Positions 52,982-61,752 of a stretch of DNA of 64,000 nucleotides are shown piece after piece. Source of the DNA: Paenarthrobacter aurescens (GTDB lineage: Bacteria > Actinomycetota > Actinomycetes > Actinomycetales > Micrococcaceae); NCBI RefSeq assembly GCF_025421775.1, contig NZ_JAOEFX010000002.1, positions 124,001 through 188,000 on the forward strand. The letters are read 5' to 3'. The notes below the pieces were generated by a model. The model did no database searches. It was not told the DNA's origin and saw only the letters and a program-made list of their open reading frames with translations. Made by a program: the position numbers and the translations under genes. The first letter of the stretch is position 1, and every line of letters begins with the position of its first letter.

Positions 52982-53001
52982 GAATGTCTCCCCCGAAACG
53001 T

Positions 53002-53019
53002 GTCACCTAATATGGTGAC
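53002..53019. promoter_or_regulatory. 18-bp palindrome between divergent signalling genes
   Basis: GTCACC-TAATAT-GGTGAC has perfect 6-base arms around TAATAT, itself a good -10 sequence. It is 20 bases from the kinase start and 33 from the regulator start, so one bound dimer could control both. Confidence 0.65.
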
Positions 53020-53052
53020 GATAATTCCAAATCATATGTGGGGAGGGCCAAG

Positions 53053-53721
53053 TTGTTGCGATACCCGGTGTCCCAACCCACCATCGAAGTCGACATCGTC
53101 GAAGACCATGCCGTATTGCGCGAAGGCTTGGCCCAATGGCTGCAGGCCAACGCCCCCGGGATCCGGGTGGTGGGCCGGTTCGGCTCCTGGGCAGAAACCG
53201 CCGCGAACCTGCGGGCATTGTCCGACGTCGTGGTCCTGGACGTACTCCTTGGCGACCAAGTGCCACTGCGCGCCAAGATCCAGGCCATCGCCTCCGCTGG
53301 ACCGCAGGTTGTGGTCTGCAGCTCCGTTGTTGATCCGGCCGTCATACGCCAGGCAATCTCAGCCGGTGCCTTGGCGTATATCCCCAAGACAGCATCCGCC
53401 GGGGTTGTCGAAGCCGCGCTCCGACAGGCAGCAAAAGGACTCCCGTACATTACGGAAGAGGTCGCCGTGGCAATGGAAGCCGAGCAGGCCGGACCACAGT
53501 TGTCGGCGAGGGAGCACCAAGTGGTTTCCGTTTACCTGGGCGGCGCCGCGGAAACGCTCGCCGAGACCGCCCACATCCTGGGAATTTCCGTTGATGGTGT
53601 GAAAAAGCACCTGGCCGCGGTACGGCGGAAGTTCCAGGACGGTTCTGAACCCCTGACCAGGCTGGCGCTGCGGGAGAGGTTGGTGTCTGGTGGCTGGCTG
53701 CTTGAGGATCCCGATGCGTGA
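53053..53721 (+). CDS. LuxR-type response regulator (intact receiver)
   Basis: A 222-residue regulator with acidic pocket VEDHAVLREGL, phospho-acceptor Asp63 (DVVVLDVLLGD), Lys in AYIPKTASAG and a LuxR HTH (LSAREHQVVSVYLGGAAE ... AHILGISVDGVKKHLAAVRRKF). The TTG at 53053 is chosen since GGGGAGG lies just upstream; a GTG at 53038 includes that site and a second TTG lies at 53056. It is divergent from the kinase and probably receives its phosphate. Confidence 0.9.
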   Translation: MLRYPVSQPTIEVDIVEDHAVLREGLAQWLQANAPGIRVVGRFGSWAETAANLRALSDVVVLDVLLGDQVPLRAKIQAIASAGPQVVVCSSVVDPAVIRQAISAGALAYIPKTASAGVVEAALRQAAKGLPYITEEVAVAMEAEQAGPQLSAREHQVVSVYLGGAAETLAETAHILGISVDGVKKHLAAVRRKFQDGSEPLTRLALRERLVSGGWLLEDPDA

Positions 53722-53796
53722 CCCGCATGGCCCCGACCACGGCTGTGGACACCCCGCCTCATAGTGTCGGAGGCACCGCCTAGACTGGTAGGCACC

Positions 53797-56340
53797 ATGG
53801 ATATGTTGTTTGACCCCTACGCAGACGGACCCTTCAAAGCAGGCACCAAAGCCGCAGTCAAGGCTGCCCCGGAGCTTTCCCACACGGGCGGAGGCGCGCC
53901 CGGCGCCCGGCTCCAAGCTGGCAGTGGCGGGTCGGTCGACGCTCCCCACAGTCCATCTTCGGGAGGTTGGGGCAACCAAGGCGGATCAGGACTGCCCTCT
54001 GCGGATGCCCTCCTCCAAGGACTGAACCCGCAGCAGGAAGAAGCCGTCAAGCACGCTGGCAGCCCGTTGCTCATCGTGGCAGGTGCCGGGTCCGGCAAGA
54101 CCCGTGTCCTCAGTAACAGGATCGCCTACCTGATCGCCACCAAGCGGGCACACCACGGGGAAATCCTGGCCATTACCTTCACCAACAAGGCAGCAGCGGA
54201 AATGCGGGAACGCATCGAAGCCCTGGTTGGCGGCCGCGCCAAGAGCATGTGGATCTCCACCTTCCACTCCTCCTGTGTCCGGATCCTGCGCAGGGAAGCC
54301 ACCACCGTCGGCCTGAACTCGAACTTCTCCATCTACGACTCCGCGGATTCGCTGCGCCTGATCACCCTCGTGGCCAAGAACCTGGACCTTGATCCCAAGA
54401 AGTTCGCCGCCAAAGCCATCCAGCACAAGATCTCGGCCCTCAAGAACGAGCTCATCGACGCCGATTCCTACGCATCATCCGCGAATTACAACGATCCTTT
54501 CGAAACCGCCGTGGCCGAGGTCTTCAAGGGCTACACGCAGCGCCTTCGCCAAGCCAATGCCATGGACTTTGACGACCTCATCGCTGAAACCGTCTATATG
54601 TTCAGGGCCTTCCCGGCGCTCGCAGAATCTTATCGGCGCCGCTTCCGGCACGTCCTGGTGGACGAATACCAGGACACCAACCATGCGCAGTATGCCTTGG
54701 TCAGGGAAATCGTTGGATTGGGGACTGACACCAGTGTCCAACCCAGCGAACTCACCGTGGTGGGCGACTCCGATCAGTCCATCTACGCCTTCCGCGGTGC
54801 TGACATCCGCAACATCGTGGAGTTCGAGGCGGACTACCCCAATGCCCGCACTATCAAGCTTGAGCAGAACTACCGCTCTACGCAGAACATCCTCAGCGCT
54901 GCCAACTCCGTGATTTCCCGCAATCCCAATCGCCAGGAAAAGCGGTTGTGGACCGCGGAGGGTGACGGCGAAAAGATCATCGGCTACGTGGGGGAGAACG
55001 AGCACGACGAAGCGCAGTTCATCGCCAAGGAAATCGACCGGCTGCAGGACGAGGAAGGCCTGCGCCCGGGCGACGTCGCCATCTTCTACCGCACCAATGC
55101 CCAGTCACGCTCCATCGAAGACGTGCTGGTCCGGGTCGGCTTGCCGTACAAGGTTGTTGGCGGCACCCGCTTCTATGAACGCAAGGAAATCAAGGACGCC
55201 CTCGCTTACCTGCGCGTGCTGGTGAACCCGGATGACGACGTGAACCTGCGCAGGATCCTGAACGAACCCAAGCGCGGGATCGGCGATAGGGCTGAGGGTG
55301 CCGTTGCGGCCCTGGCCGAACGCGAGCGCTCGTCCTTCATGGCGGCCGCGCGCCGCGCAGACCAAGCGCCTGGAATGGCCAGCCGCTCCGTGAACCTGGT
55401 CCTCGGCTTCGTGAAGCTCATGGATGATCTCGCCGAGGTAGCGTCAGGCTCAGGTGCTGCGGCGGCCCTGGAGGCCGTCCTGGAGCAGACCGGATACCTT
55501 GCCGGGCTTCGGGCCAGCACTGATCCGCAGGACGAATCCCGCGTGGAGAACCTTGCCGAACTGGTGGCCGTGGTCCGTGAGTACGAACGGGACAACCCTG
55601 AAGGCACGCTGGGGGAGTTCCTGGAGCAGGTTTCCTTGGTAGCGGACGCTGACCAGATTCCGGATGCCCCGGGAGCGGACATCGACGCCGCAGTGGCCGA
55701 GGCCAAGCGCATGGGAGTGGTCACGCTGATGACACTCCACACTGCCAAGGGCCTGGAGTTCCCGGTGGTCTTCCTGACCGGAATGGAACACGGGATCTTC
55801 CCGCACCAGCGCTCGGCCACGGATCCTAAAGAGCTCGCAGAAGAACGCCGTCTTGCGTACGTGGGCCTCACCCGTGCACGCCAGCGCCTTTACGTCACGC
55901 GCTCGGAAGTCCGCAGCATGTGGGGCCAGAGCCAGTACAACCCGGCCAGCCAATTCCTCGAAGAAATCCCCTCCGAACTGGTGGAGTGGAAGCGCGAAGG
56001 CATGAGTCGCCAGGCGGGTGGCTGGGGCAGTGCGCCGATCGGTTCCAACCGCTACGGTGGATCGTTCTGGGGAGCGGGCACGTCCCGCGGAGCTGCTGCC
56101 AGCCCCACCGCGGGGTTCGATGCCGACGTCCCGGCCGCCGTCGCACGCAACAGGGTGCAGCCGCAAAAGGAAGTCATTTCCGTGGTGGTGGGGGACAAGG
56201 TCAACCACACGAGCTTCGGCAATGGCGTGGTGCTGGGCGTCGAAGGCACAGGGGACAAGACGGTTGCCAAAGTGAAGTTCGACGTCGGTGAGAAGCGGCT
56301 GCTCTTGCGTTACGCGCCGCTGACCAAGCTTGATGCATGA
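53797..56340 (+). CDS. pcrA: ATP-dependent DNA helicase PcrA/UvrD
   Basis: An 847-residue superfamily 1 helicase for repair and replication. A ~75-residue Gly/Ser-rich leader precedes GLNPQQEEAV (Q motif), Walker A AGAGSGKTRVL, TFTNKAAAEMRERI, DEYQDTN (II), GDSDQSIYAFRGAD (III), LEQNYRST (IV), LMTLHTAKGLEFPVVFL (V) and VGLTRARQRLYV (VI). The C-terminal ~50 residues (GDKVNHTSFGNGVVLGVEG) form the Tudor-like domain that contacts RNA polymerase. TAGACT lies 10 bases before the ATG with no ribosome-binding site. Confidence 0.96.
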   Translation: MDMLFDPYADGPFKAGTKAAVKAAPELSHTGGGAPGARLQAGSGGSVDAPHSPSSGGWGNQGGSGLPSADALLQGLNPQQEEAVKHAGSPLLIVAGAGSGKTRVLSNRIAYLIATKRAHHGEILAITFTNKAAAEMRERIEALVGGRAKSMWISTFHSSCVRILRREATTVGLNSNFSIYDSADSLRLITLVAKNLDLDPKKFAAKAIQHKISALKNELIDADSYASSANYNDPFETAVAEVFKGYTQRLRQANAMDFDDLIAETVYMFRAFPALAESYRRRFRHVLVDEYQDTNHAQYALVREIVGLGTDTSVQPSELTVVGDSDQSIYAFRGADIRNIVEFEADYPNARTIKLEQNYRSTQNILSAANSVISRNPNRQEKRLWTAEGDGEKIIGYVGENEHDEAQFIAKEIDRLQDEEGLRPGDVAIFYRTNAQSRSIEDVLVRVGLPYKVVGGTRFYERKEIKDALAYLRVLVNPDDDVNLRRILNEPKRGIGDRAEGAVAALAERERSSFMAAARRADQAPGMASRSVNLVLGFVKLMDDLAEVASGSGAAAALEAVLEQTGYLAGLRASTDPQDESRVENLAELVAVVREYERDNPEGTLGEFLEQVSLVADADQIPDAPGADIDAAVAEAKRMGVVTLMTLHTAKGLEFPVVFLTGMEHGIFPHQRSATDPKELAEERRLAYVGLTRARQRLYVTRSEVRSMWGQSQYNPASQFLEEIPSELVEWKREGMSRQAGGWGSAPIGSNRYGGSFWGAGTSRGAAASPTAGFDADVPAAVARNRVQPQKEVISVVVGDKVNHTSFGNGVVLGVEGTGDKTVAKVKFDVGEKRLLLRYAPLTKLDA

Positions 56341-56490
56341 GCGTGCGTCGCTTCCTGTAGCGGCAGCCGGCCATTGTTTTGAACCCGGCACACCCCTAGA
56401 CTGACCGGGCGTTGCACTGGGGCCGACGTCTGTTTTGCTGCCCCACCTTGCAACGCCAAAAAGGTTGTATTCCTGTGGGGGAGGACGCGC

Positions 56491-57915
56491 GTGGGCGCTT
56501 TTGTAGGGGAACGTCGATTATTTGCCAAGGCCGCGAGGCTGCTGCTGGTTGGGGCCGTGGCGAGCGCCCTGGCGCTCCAGTTCGCTCAGCCTGGGCTAGC
56601 CGATGCGGAGCCGTCAGCGTCGTCCAGCGAATCGGCAGCAACCGCCAGTCCGACGCGGACCGCCAGTCCGACGCCGACGGCCAGCCCGACGCCCACGGAC
56701 GGCCCAACGGCCAGTGCGGGTCCCTCAGCCCCCGGCGCTTCGTTGGCGACCCCGTCGCCAACCGTCAGCCCTGCCGAGACCCAGCCACCCGCCGTCGCAC
56801 AAGCCGTCATTGAGGCGACGGCCCCGTTGTCGGTCAAGATCAGCGAGGACCTCGCTTTTATCGGCAAACCGTTTGAGGCTCAGCTCCAGGTTATTGGCGG
56901 CACCGCACCGTACACCGTTGTGGCGAGCGATGTACCGGCAGGTTTGGTTTTCGACCCCGCGACCCTGAGCTTCACAGGAACACCCACTGGGCTGTATAGC
57001 CCATCGCCGTCCGTCACTGTTTCGGATTCCTCGGATCCCCGGCAAACACTGACTGAACAGATCTACATCAATATCAAGACCTACTACCCACCCAACGTTC
57101 ACGTATCCGATGACGAGTCGTACCCGGGGTTGGGCTCGTTTGACGACGGCGTGGTGGGGAGGAACTACGACGAGGTCCTTGGTTTTTATCGTTCAGACCC
57201 TGAACACACCAAATTTTCAGTCGTTTCCGGGCAACTGCCGCCCGGTCTTGAGCTCCGCGAGTCATCAGTTTCCGGGGTGCCGACCACTCCGGGTACCTAT
57301 GGATTTACCTTTCGTGTCCAGGACCGGTTCGGTTACACGGACAAGACGTTCAGCATCATCGTCCATGCCTTGGGAATGCAGACCACTGGTTTTCAGGTTC
57401 CGTCAGCTGTCTTGGGTGAGCCCTACTCGGCCAAGATCGCAGAGGCCTCCGGGGGAGTAGCCCCCTACGTCTTCGGCTACTCCACGCGGAGGCACTTTGC
57501 CGGAGGTCTGTCGTCGAGCGATCCCTGGCCGGAGGGTTTGGAGGTGGATGCGAACGGATTCCTCACGGGGATACCAACCCGTGTTGGCAGTTTCAGCATT
57601 GCTGTGTGGGTCCGCGACTCTGATCAGCTGAAGCAGCGCATTTTCTGGACAACGGTGACGGTCCTGGCCACCCGGCCACCCGCGGAGAACCCGCCGCCTG
57701 CTTCGGCAGTTCCAGCACCTCCGGCGGCGGTGACTCCGGCAGGAGCAGTGGTCCCGGCGTCGGGCGCTGAACTTACCAGCGCTGAACTTGCGGCGACCGG
57801 CCTGGAGTCCGAAAGGCTGCACACCATTCTGTGGGCTGCCGCGGCCCTGCTGGCCGCGGGCGCCGCACTGATGGTCTTCAACAGCCTCCGGCGCCGCCGA
57901 GGCAGTCCGGCGTGA
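56491..57915 (+). CDS. LAATG-anchored surface protein with Ig-like (He_PIG) repeats
   Basis: A 474-residue exported protein. After a signal peptide (~1-36) comes a Ser/Pro/Thr-rich stalk (TASPTPTASPTPTDG), then three putative Ig-like modules of the He_PIG kind (GKPFEAQLQVIGGTAPYTV; LPPGLELRESSVSGVPTTPGTY; GEPYSAKIAEASGGVAPYVF), a Pro/Ala linker, and LAATG, a span (~447-463) and RRRRGSPA. This is a class E sortase-type signal. The GTG start has GGGGGAGG upstream. No sortase gene is in the window. It likely adheres to sugars or proteins. Confidence 0.85.
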   Translation: MGAFVGERRLFAKAARLLLVGAVASALALQFAQPGLADAEPSASSSESAATASPTRTASPTPTASPTPTDGPTASAGPSAPGASLATPSPTVSPAETQPPAVAQAVIEATAPLSVKISEDLAFIGKPFEAQLQVIGGTAPYTVVASDVPAGLVFDPATLSFTGTPTGLYSPSPSVTVSDSSDPRQTLTEQIYINIKTYYPPNVHVSDDESYPGLGSFDDGVVGRNYDEVLGFYRSDPEHTKFSVVSGQLPPGLELRESSVSGVPTTPGTYGFTFRVQDRFGYTDKTFSIIVHALGMQTTGFQVPSAVLGEPYSAKIAEASGGVAPYVFGYSTRRHFAGGLSSSDPWPEGLEVDANGFLTGIPTRVGSFSIAVWVRDSDQLKQRIFWTTVTVLATRPPAENPPPASAVPAPPAAVTPAGAVVPASGAELTSAELAATGLESERLHTILWAAAALLAAGAALMVFNSLRRRRGSPA

Positions 57916-57937
57916 GGTTACCGGCATAATTGGTGGC

Positions 57938-58627
57938 ATGCGACGGACTGTTCTGGGGATTCTTGCTGCGGTGCTCATGGTGTTGGCCACAGGATGCTCC
58001 TTCGCAACCAAGGATCCGGATTACGTTCCGCCGGCGCCCCTGGCGCCCCTGGAACAGCTCCAACAGGTCCCCGTCACTGGGCAGACCACGCTGTCCGCGG
58101 GCGAGGATGTCACCGCCTTCGTCACGGAGGACCGGAACATTGTGTGCGCCATGACGTCCTCACGCGGCGGCCACCTCAACCTGCCCTACGAGGCCAATTC
58201 GTACTCGGACGCCGCCAACAACAAGTTCGCGGTGGTGCCCGTGGTGCACTGCGAACTGGCTAAGTACGCCAAGCCGGATCTTGATGACATCGCTGACGAC
58301 TGCGCCGGAACCGGCCTTGGCTACTTGGGTGGCACGGTGCTCCTTTCTCCGGACAAGGCCGTCTACGGCTCGTGTCGTTCCGGCGTAACACAAATGGAGT
58401 CCGAGTATGGGCCCAAGGGAAGCCGAAGTGGTCCCATCTCCAAGCTCCGGGAGTTGCCGGACGGGCAGAACATCGAGCGGAATGGCTTGCGGTGCTCGGC
58501 GTATAACGGGGGCGTTGCCTGCGGAAACGTCTCCGGTGGGGTGGCGTTCTTCGTGACCCGGGAGGGATACCAGCTGATTTCCGACGGCGGCAAGACGGTG
58601 GGCGGGAACCTGAAACAGGGGTCCTAA
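57938..58627 (+). CDS. Cysteine-containing lipoprotein of unknown function
   Basis: A 229-residue lipoprotein (lipobox LATGCSF). The mature domain has six cysteines, including GSCRSG, LRCSAYNGGVACGNV, and a strand-rich end (GVAFFVTREGYQLI). It recalls mycobacterial Lpp-type proteins of unknown role. CATAAT ends 7 bases before the ATG with no ribosome-binding site: leaderless-type. It may be separate from the surface-protein gene 22 bases upstream. Confidence 0.8.
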   Translation: MRRTVLGILAAVLMVLATGCSFATKDPDYVPPAPLAPLEQLQQVPVTGQTTLSAGEDVTAFVTEDRNIVCAMTSSRGGHLNLPYEANSYSDAANNKFAVVPVVHCELAKYAKPDLDDIADDCAGTGLGYLGGTVLLSPDKAVYGSCRSGVTQMESEYGPKGSRSGPISKLRELPDGQNIERNGLRCSAYNGGVACGNVSGGVAFFVTREGYQLISDGGKTVGGNLKQGS

Positions 58628-58655
58628 GCGGCTCCGGATTCCAGCCCAACAGCCC

Positions 58656-58682
58656 AAAAACCGCGTCAGTATGCGGTTTTTC
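58656..58682 (+). terminator. Intrinsic terminator before sucC
   Basis: AAAAACCGC and GCGGTTTTT flank an 8-base loop; the T-rich ends allow action in both directions. The remaining ~210 bases up to sucC hold its promoter and leader; TTACTC and TAGTGT near 58703-58727 are candidates. Confidence 0.85.
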
Positions 58683-58891
58683 TACATCCGATAGAAGTGT
58701 AAGGTTACTCACTTAACGGGTAGTGTGTAGCTGGCGGGACTCCTCAAAGGGCTAAAGTTCCGAGAGGACCTTACGCAATGTGACCGGCTTCAATCCTGGT
58801 TGTTACCGCGTACTTTCCGCAGCTGGCTATCGCGGTCATCGCGGTTCCCGGCTGAACAGAAAACTACTTCGACGTAGAAGGACACTAAACC

Positions 58892-60061
58892 GTGGACCTG
58901 TTTGAATATCAGGCGCGCGATATGTTCGAGGCGCACGGTGTACCCGTGCTCGCCGGCATCGTGGCGCACACTCCTGAAGAAGCAAAGGCAGCTGCCGAGA
59001 AGATCGGCGGCGTAACTGTCGTCAAGGCACAGGTTAAGGTTGGTGGCCGCGGCAAGGCTGGCGGCGTCAAGGTTGCCAAGACTGCCGAAGAGGCACTTGA
59101 GCACTCCACCAACATCCTGGGCATGGACATCAAGGGCCACACCGTCAACAAGGTGATGATCGCCCAGGGCGCCGACATCGCCGAAGAGTTCTACTTCTCG
59201 GTCCTTCTGGACCGTGCCAACCGCAACTACCTGGCCATGTGCTCCGTAGAAGGCGGCATGGAGATCGAGCAGCTTGCCGTCGAGCGTCCCGAGGCCCTGG
59301 CCAAGATCGCCATCGACCCCGCTGTGGGCATCGACCAGGCCAAGGCTGACGAGATCGTCGCAGCTGCAGGTTTCGCCGAAGAACTGCGCGGCAAAGTGGC
59401 CGACGTCATTCTGAAGCTCTGGGATGTCTTCAAGAAGGAAGACGCAACCCTGGTTGAGGTCAACCCGCTGGTCCGTACCGGCGCAGGCGAGATCGTTGCC
59501 CTCGACGGCAAGGTCTCCCTGGACGAGAACGCTGACTTCCGCCACGTGCACCACTCCACGTTGGAAGACAAGGATGCAGCTGACCCGCTGGAGGCCAAGG
59601 CCAAGGCCCAGGACCTCAACTACGTCAAGCTGGACGGCGAAGTAGGCATCATCGGCAACGGCGCCGGTCTTGTGATGTCCACCCTCGACGTCGTTGCTTA
59701 CGCCGGTGAGAACCACGGCAACGTCAAGCCCGCCAACTTCCTGGACATCGGCGGTGGAGCTTCCGCCGAGGTCATGGCCAACGGGCTGGACGTCATCCTT
59801 GGCGATTCCCAGGTCAAGAGCGTGTTCGTGAACGTCTTCGGTGGCATCACTGCGTGTGACGCTGTGGCAAAGGGCATCGTGGGTGCGCTTGCAGAGCTTG
59901 GTTCCTCCGCGAACAAGCCGCTGGTAGTCCGCCTCGACGGCAACAACGTTGAGGAAGGCCGCCGCATCCTGACCGAGGCCAACCACCCGCTGGTTACCCT
60001 GGCCGCCACCATGGACGAGGGCGCCGATAAGGCTGCCGAGCTCGCCAACGCAGCTAAGTAA
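58892..60061 (+). CDS. sucC: Succinate-CoA ligase, beta subunit
   Basis: A 389-residue ATP-grasp subunit of the TCA-cycle enzyme that makes ATP or GTP from succinyl-CoA. Motifs: [20 protein letters not shown] (nucleotide binding), EVNPLV and [27 protein letters not shown]. The start is a GTG with AGAAGG 10 bases ahead. sucD follows after 11 bases. Confidence 0.97.
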   Translation: MDLFEYQARDMFEAHGVPVLAGIVAHTPEEAKAAAEKIGGVTVVKAQVKVGGRGKAGGVKVAKTAEEALEHSTNILGMDIKGHTVNKVMIAQGADIAEEFYFSVLLDRANRNYLAMCSVEGGMEIEQLAVERPEALAKIAIDPAVGIDQAKADEIVAAAGFAEELRGKVADVILKLWDVFKKEDATLVEVNPLVRTGAGEIVALDGKVSLDENADFRHVHHSTLEDKDAADPLEAKAKAQDLNYVKLDGEVGIIGNGAGLVMSTLDVVAYAGENHGNVKPANFLDIGGGASAEVMANGLDVILGDSQVKSVFVNVFGGITACDAVAKGIVGALAELGSSANKPLVVRLDGNNVEEGRRILTEANHPLVTLAATMDEGADKAAELANAAK

Positions 60062-60072
60062 GGGACGCGACA

Positions 60073-60975
60073 ATGTCTATCTACCTCAACAAAGACTCCA
60101 AGGTCATCGTTCAGGGCATCACCGGCGGCGAGGGCACCAAGCACACCGCCCTGATGCTCAAGGCCGGCACCAACATTGTTGGTGGCGTCAACGCCCGCAA
60201 GGCCGGCACCACGGTCCTGCACGGCGACAAGGAAATCAACGTCTTCGGCACCGTCAAGGAAGCCATCGCTGAAACCGGCGCAGACGTCTCCATCGTCTTC
60301 GTCCCGCCGGCATTCACCAAGGACGCCGTTGTTGAAGCAATCGAAGCCGGCATCGGCCTCGTTGTGGTCATCACCGAAGGCGTTCCGGTTCAGGACTCCG
60401 CCGAATTCTGGGCGCTGGCCCAGTCCAAGGTTGACGCTGACGGCAAGCAGATCACCCGCATCATCGGGCCGAACTGCCCCGGCATCATCACCCCGGGCGA
60501 AGCCCTGGTTGGCATCACCCCGGCGAACATCACGGGCAAGGGCCCCATCGGCCTCGTGTCCAAGTCCGGTACCTTGACCTACCAGATGATGTACGAACTC
60601 CGCGACCTCGGCTTCTCCACCGCGATCGGCATCGGTGGCGACCCCGTCATCGGCACCACGCACATCGACGCCCTGGCTGCGTTCGAAGCCGACCCCGAGA
60701 CCAAGGCAATCGTCATGATCGGTGAGATCGGTGGCGACGCTGAAGAGCGCGCTGCTGACTTCATCAAGGCCAACGTCACCAAGCCGGTTGTGGGCTACGT
60801 TGCCGGCTTCACCGCTCCCGAGGGCAAGACCATGGGCCACGCAGGCGCCATCGTTTCCGGCTCCGCGGGCACGGCCCAGGCCAAGAAGGAAGCTCTCGAA
60901 GCCGCTGGCGTGAAGGTCGGCAAGACGCCGTCCGAGACCGCCAAGCTGCTGCGCGAAGTTTTCGCAACGCTCTAG
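60073..60975 (+). CDS. sucD: Succinate-CoA ligase, alpha subunit
   Basis: A 300-residue CoA-binding subunit. [19 protein letters not shown] marks the Rossmann CoA site, and the phosphohistidine lies in [13 protein letters not shown], with the [14 protein letters not shown] loop between. It forms the enzyme with SucC and ends at a strong terminator. Confidence 0.97.
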   Translation: MSIYLNKDSKVIVQGITGGEGTKHTALMLKAGTNIVGGVNARKAGTTVLHGDKEINVFGTVKEAIAETGADVSIVFVPPAFTKDAVVEAIEAGIGLVVVITEGVPVQDSAEFWALAQSKVDADGKQITRIIGPNCPGIITPGEALVGITPANITGKGPIGLVSKSGTLTYQMMYELRDLGFSTAIGIGGDPVIGTTHIDALAAFEADPETKAIVMIGEIGGDAEERAADFIKANVTKPVVGYVAGFTAPEGKTMGHAGAIVSGSAGTAQAKKEALEAAGVKVGKTPSETAKLLREVFATL

Positions 60976-61000
60976 GTTTTCGGCCGCAAGGCACAAGCAG

Positions 61001-61051
61001 TACGACGACGGCCCGGCGCCTTCCCACGGAAGGTACCGGGCCGTCGTCGTA
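61001..61051 (+). terminator. Terminator after sucCD
   Basis: TACGACGACGGCCCGG and its complement form a 16-bp stem with an inner CCTTCC/GGAAGG pairing, 26 bases after the stop. A second, weaker hairpin (AAAGGCCC ... GGGCCTTT, 61093-61125) lies before the next promoter. Confidence 0.85.
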
Positions 61052-61143
61052 CTTTAAGCGGACGTAGCTGACGCGTCCATCCATGAAAAGCCAAAGGCCC
61101 ACCCGGGAGATCCGGAGGGGCCTTTGTTGCATCCCCGCACCAT

Positions 61144-61171
61144 TAGTTTGTTAGTATGTAAGGACAAACTA
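61144..61171 (+). promoter_or_regulatory. Operator-like palindrome before the tautomerase gene
   Basis: TAGTTTGT and ACAAACTA are perfect 8-base arms around 12 bases holding TAGTATGT. The inner 61147-61169 stretch matches 61608-61630, upstream of iolC, at 18 of 23 positions. It overlaps the likely -10 region, so a repressor is expected. Confidence 0.7.
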
Positions 61172-61186
61172 CTGAGGAGGCCGACC

Positions 61187-61591
61187 ATGCCACTTGTTCG
61201 AATCGACGTCAACCAGGGCCGTTCGCCGGAAGAGTTGGCGGGGCTGAGCCGCGCTATCCACGATGCGATCCTTGCCGAGTATGGGATTCCCGAGCGGGAC
61301 TACTTCCACATCCTCACGGAGCATCCGCAGGGCCAGATTGTGGCGCAGGATGCAGGGCTGGGTTTTGAGCGCACGTCCGGCGTTGTGATGATCCAGATCT
61401 TTACCCAAGGCGGCCGCAGCCAAATGGCCAAGAGCTCGCTCTTCGAAGCGATCGCGAGCGGACTGGCCGGGCTTGGCATTGTCGGAGAGGACGTCTTTGT
61501 GGGCTATGTGGAGAACTCGCCCGGGGACTGGTCCTTCGGCTTCGGGCGGAGCCAGTATGTCACGGGAGAATTGGCCGTTCCGCGCAAGTAA
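61187..61591 (+). CDS. Tautomerase-family protein
   Basis: A 134-residue protein with the catalytic Pro2 exposed after Met removal (MPLVRIDV), as in 4-oxalocrotonate tautomerase and malonate semialdehyde decarboxylase relatives; it is about twice the size of 4-OT, with a single longer chain (GYVENSPGDWSFGFG). ATG at 61187 follows GAGGAGG. The shared operator with the iol genes suggests a step in inositol or a related carbohydrate's breakdown. Confidence 0.88.
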   Translation: MPLVRIDVNQGRSPEELAGLSRAIHDAILAEYGIPERDYFHILTEHPQGQIVAQDAGLGFERTSGVVMIQIFTQGGRSQMAKSSLFEAIASGLAGLGIVGEDVFVGYVENSPGDWSFGFGRSQYVTGELAVPRK

Positions 61592-61607
61592 CCCTCCCGG
61601 GTGTCAT

Positions 61608-61630
61608 GTTGTAAATATGTCAGTACAAAC
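61608..61630 (+). promoter_or_regulatory. Operator-like element before the iol genes
   Basis: A 23-base element sharing TTGT, TATGT, AG and ACAAAC in register with the one before the tautomerase gene. Arms TTGTA/TACAA flank the centre. A consensus -35 (TTGACA, 61633-61638) begins 3 bases downstream. Confidence 0.65.
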
Positions 61631-61752
61631 CTTTGACAGGACATGAAATCTGAGGCAAAGTAGTCATGTGGCCTCGCTCACTCAGGGGTGGCAAGGCATT
61701 GGGGCCCAGCGCTCAAGGTTCAGAGTTCACAAGAGAAAGGTCAACGATCACC

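Noticed and set aside
56635..56710. Short direct repeats, considered as a CRISPR or other repeat array
   Set aside because: They are in-frame codon repeats of the Ser/Pro/Thr stalk of the surface protein; no spacers.
58790..60073. A 427-codon open frame antisense to sucC, and another at 59698-60996
   Set aside because: They mirror sucCD in a GC-rich genome, have no coding-like features, and the sense genes are unambiguous.
61666..61752. ATG start 29 codons upstream for iolC
   Set aside because: It lies just downstream of a -35 element, lacks a ribosome-binding site and adds sequence not typical of IolC.
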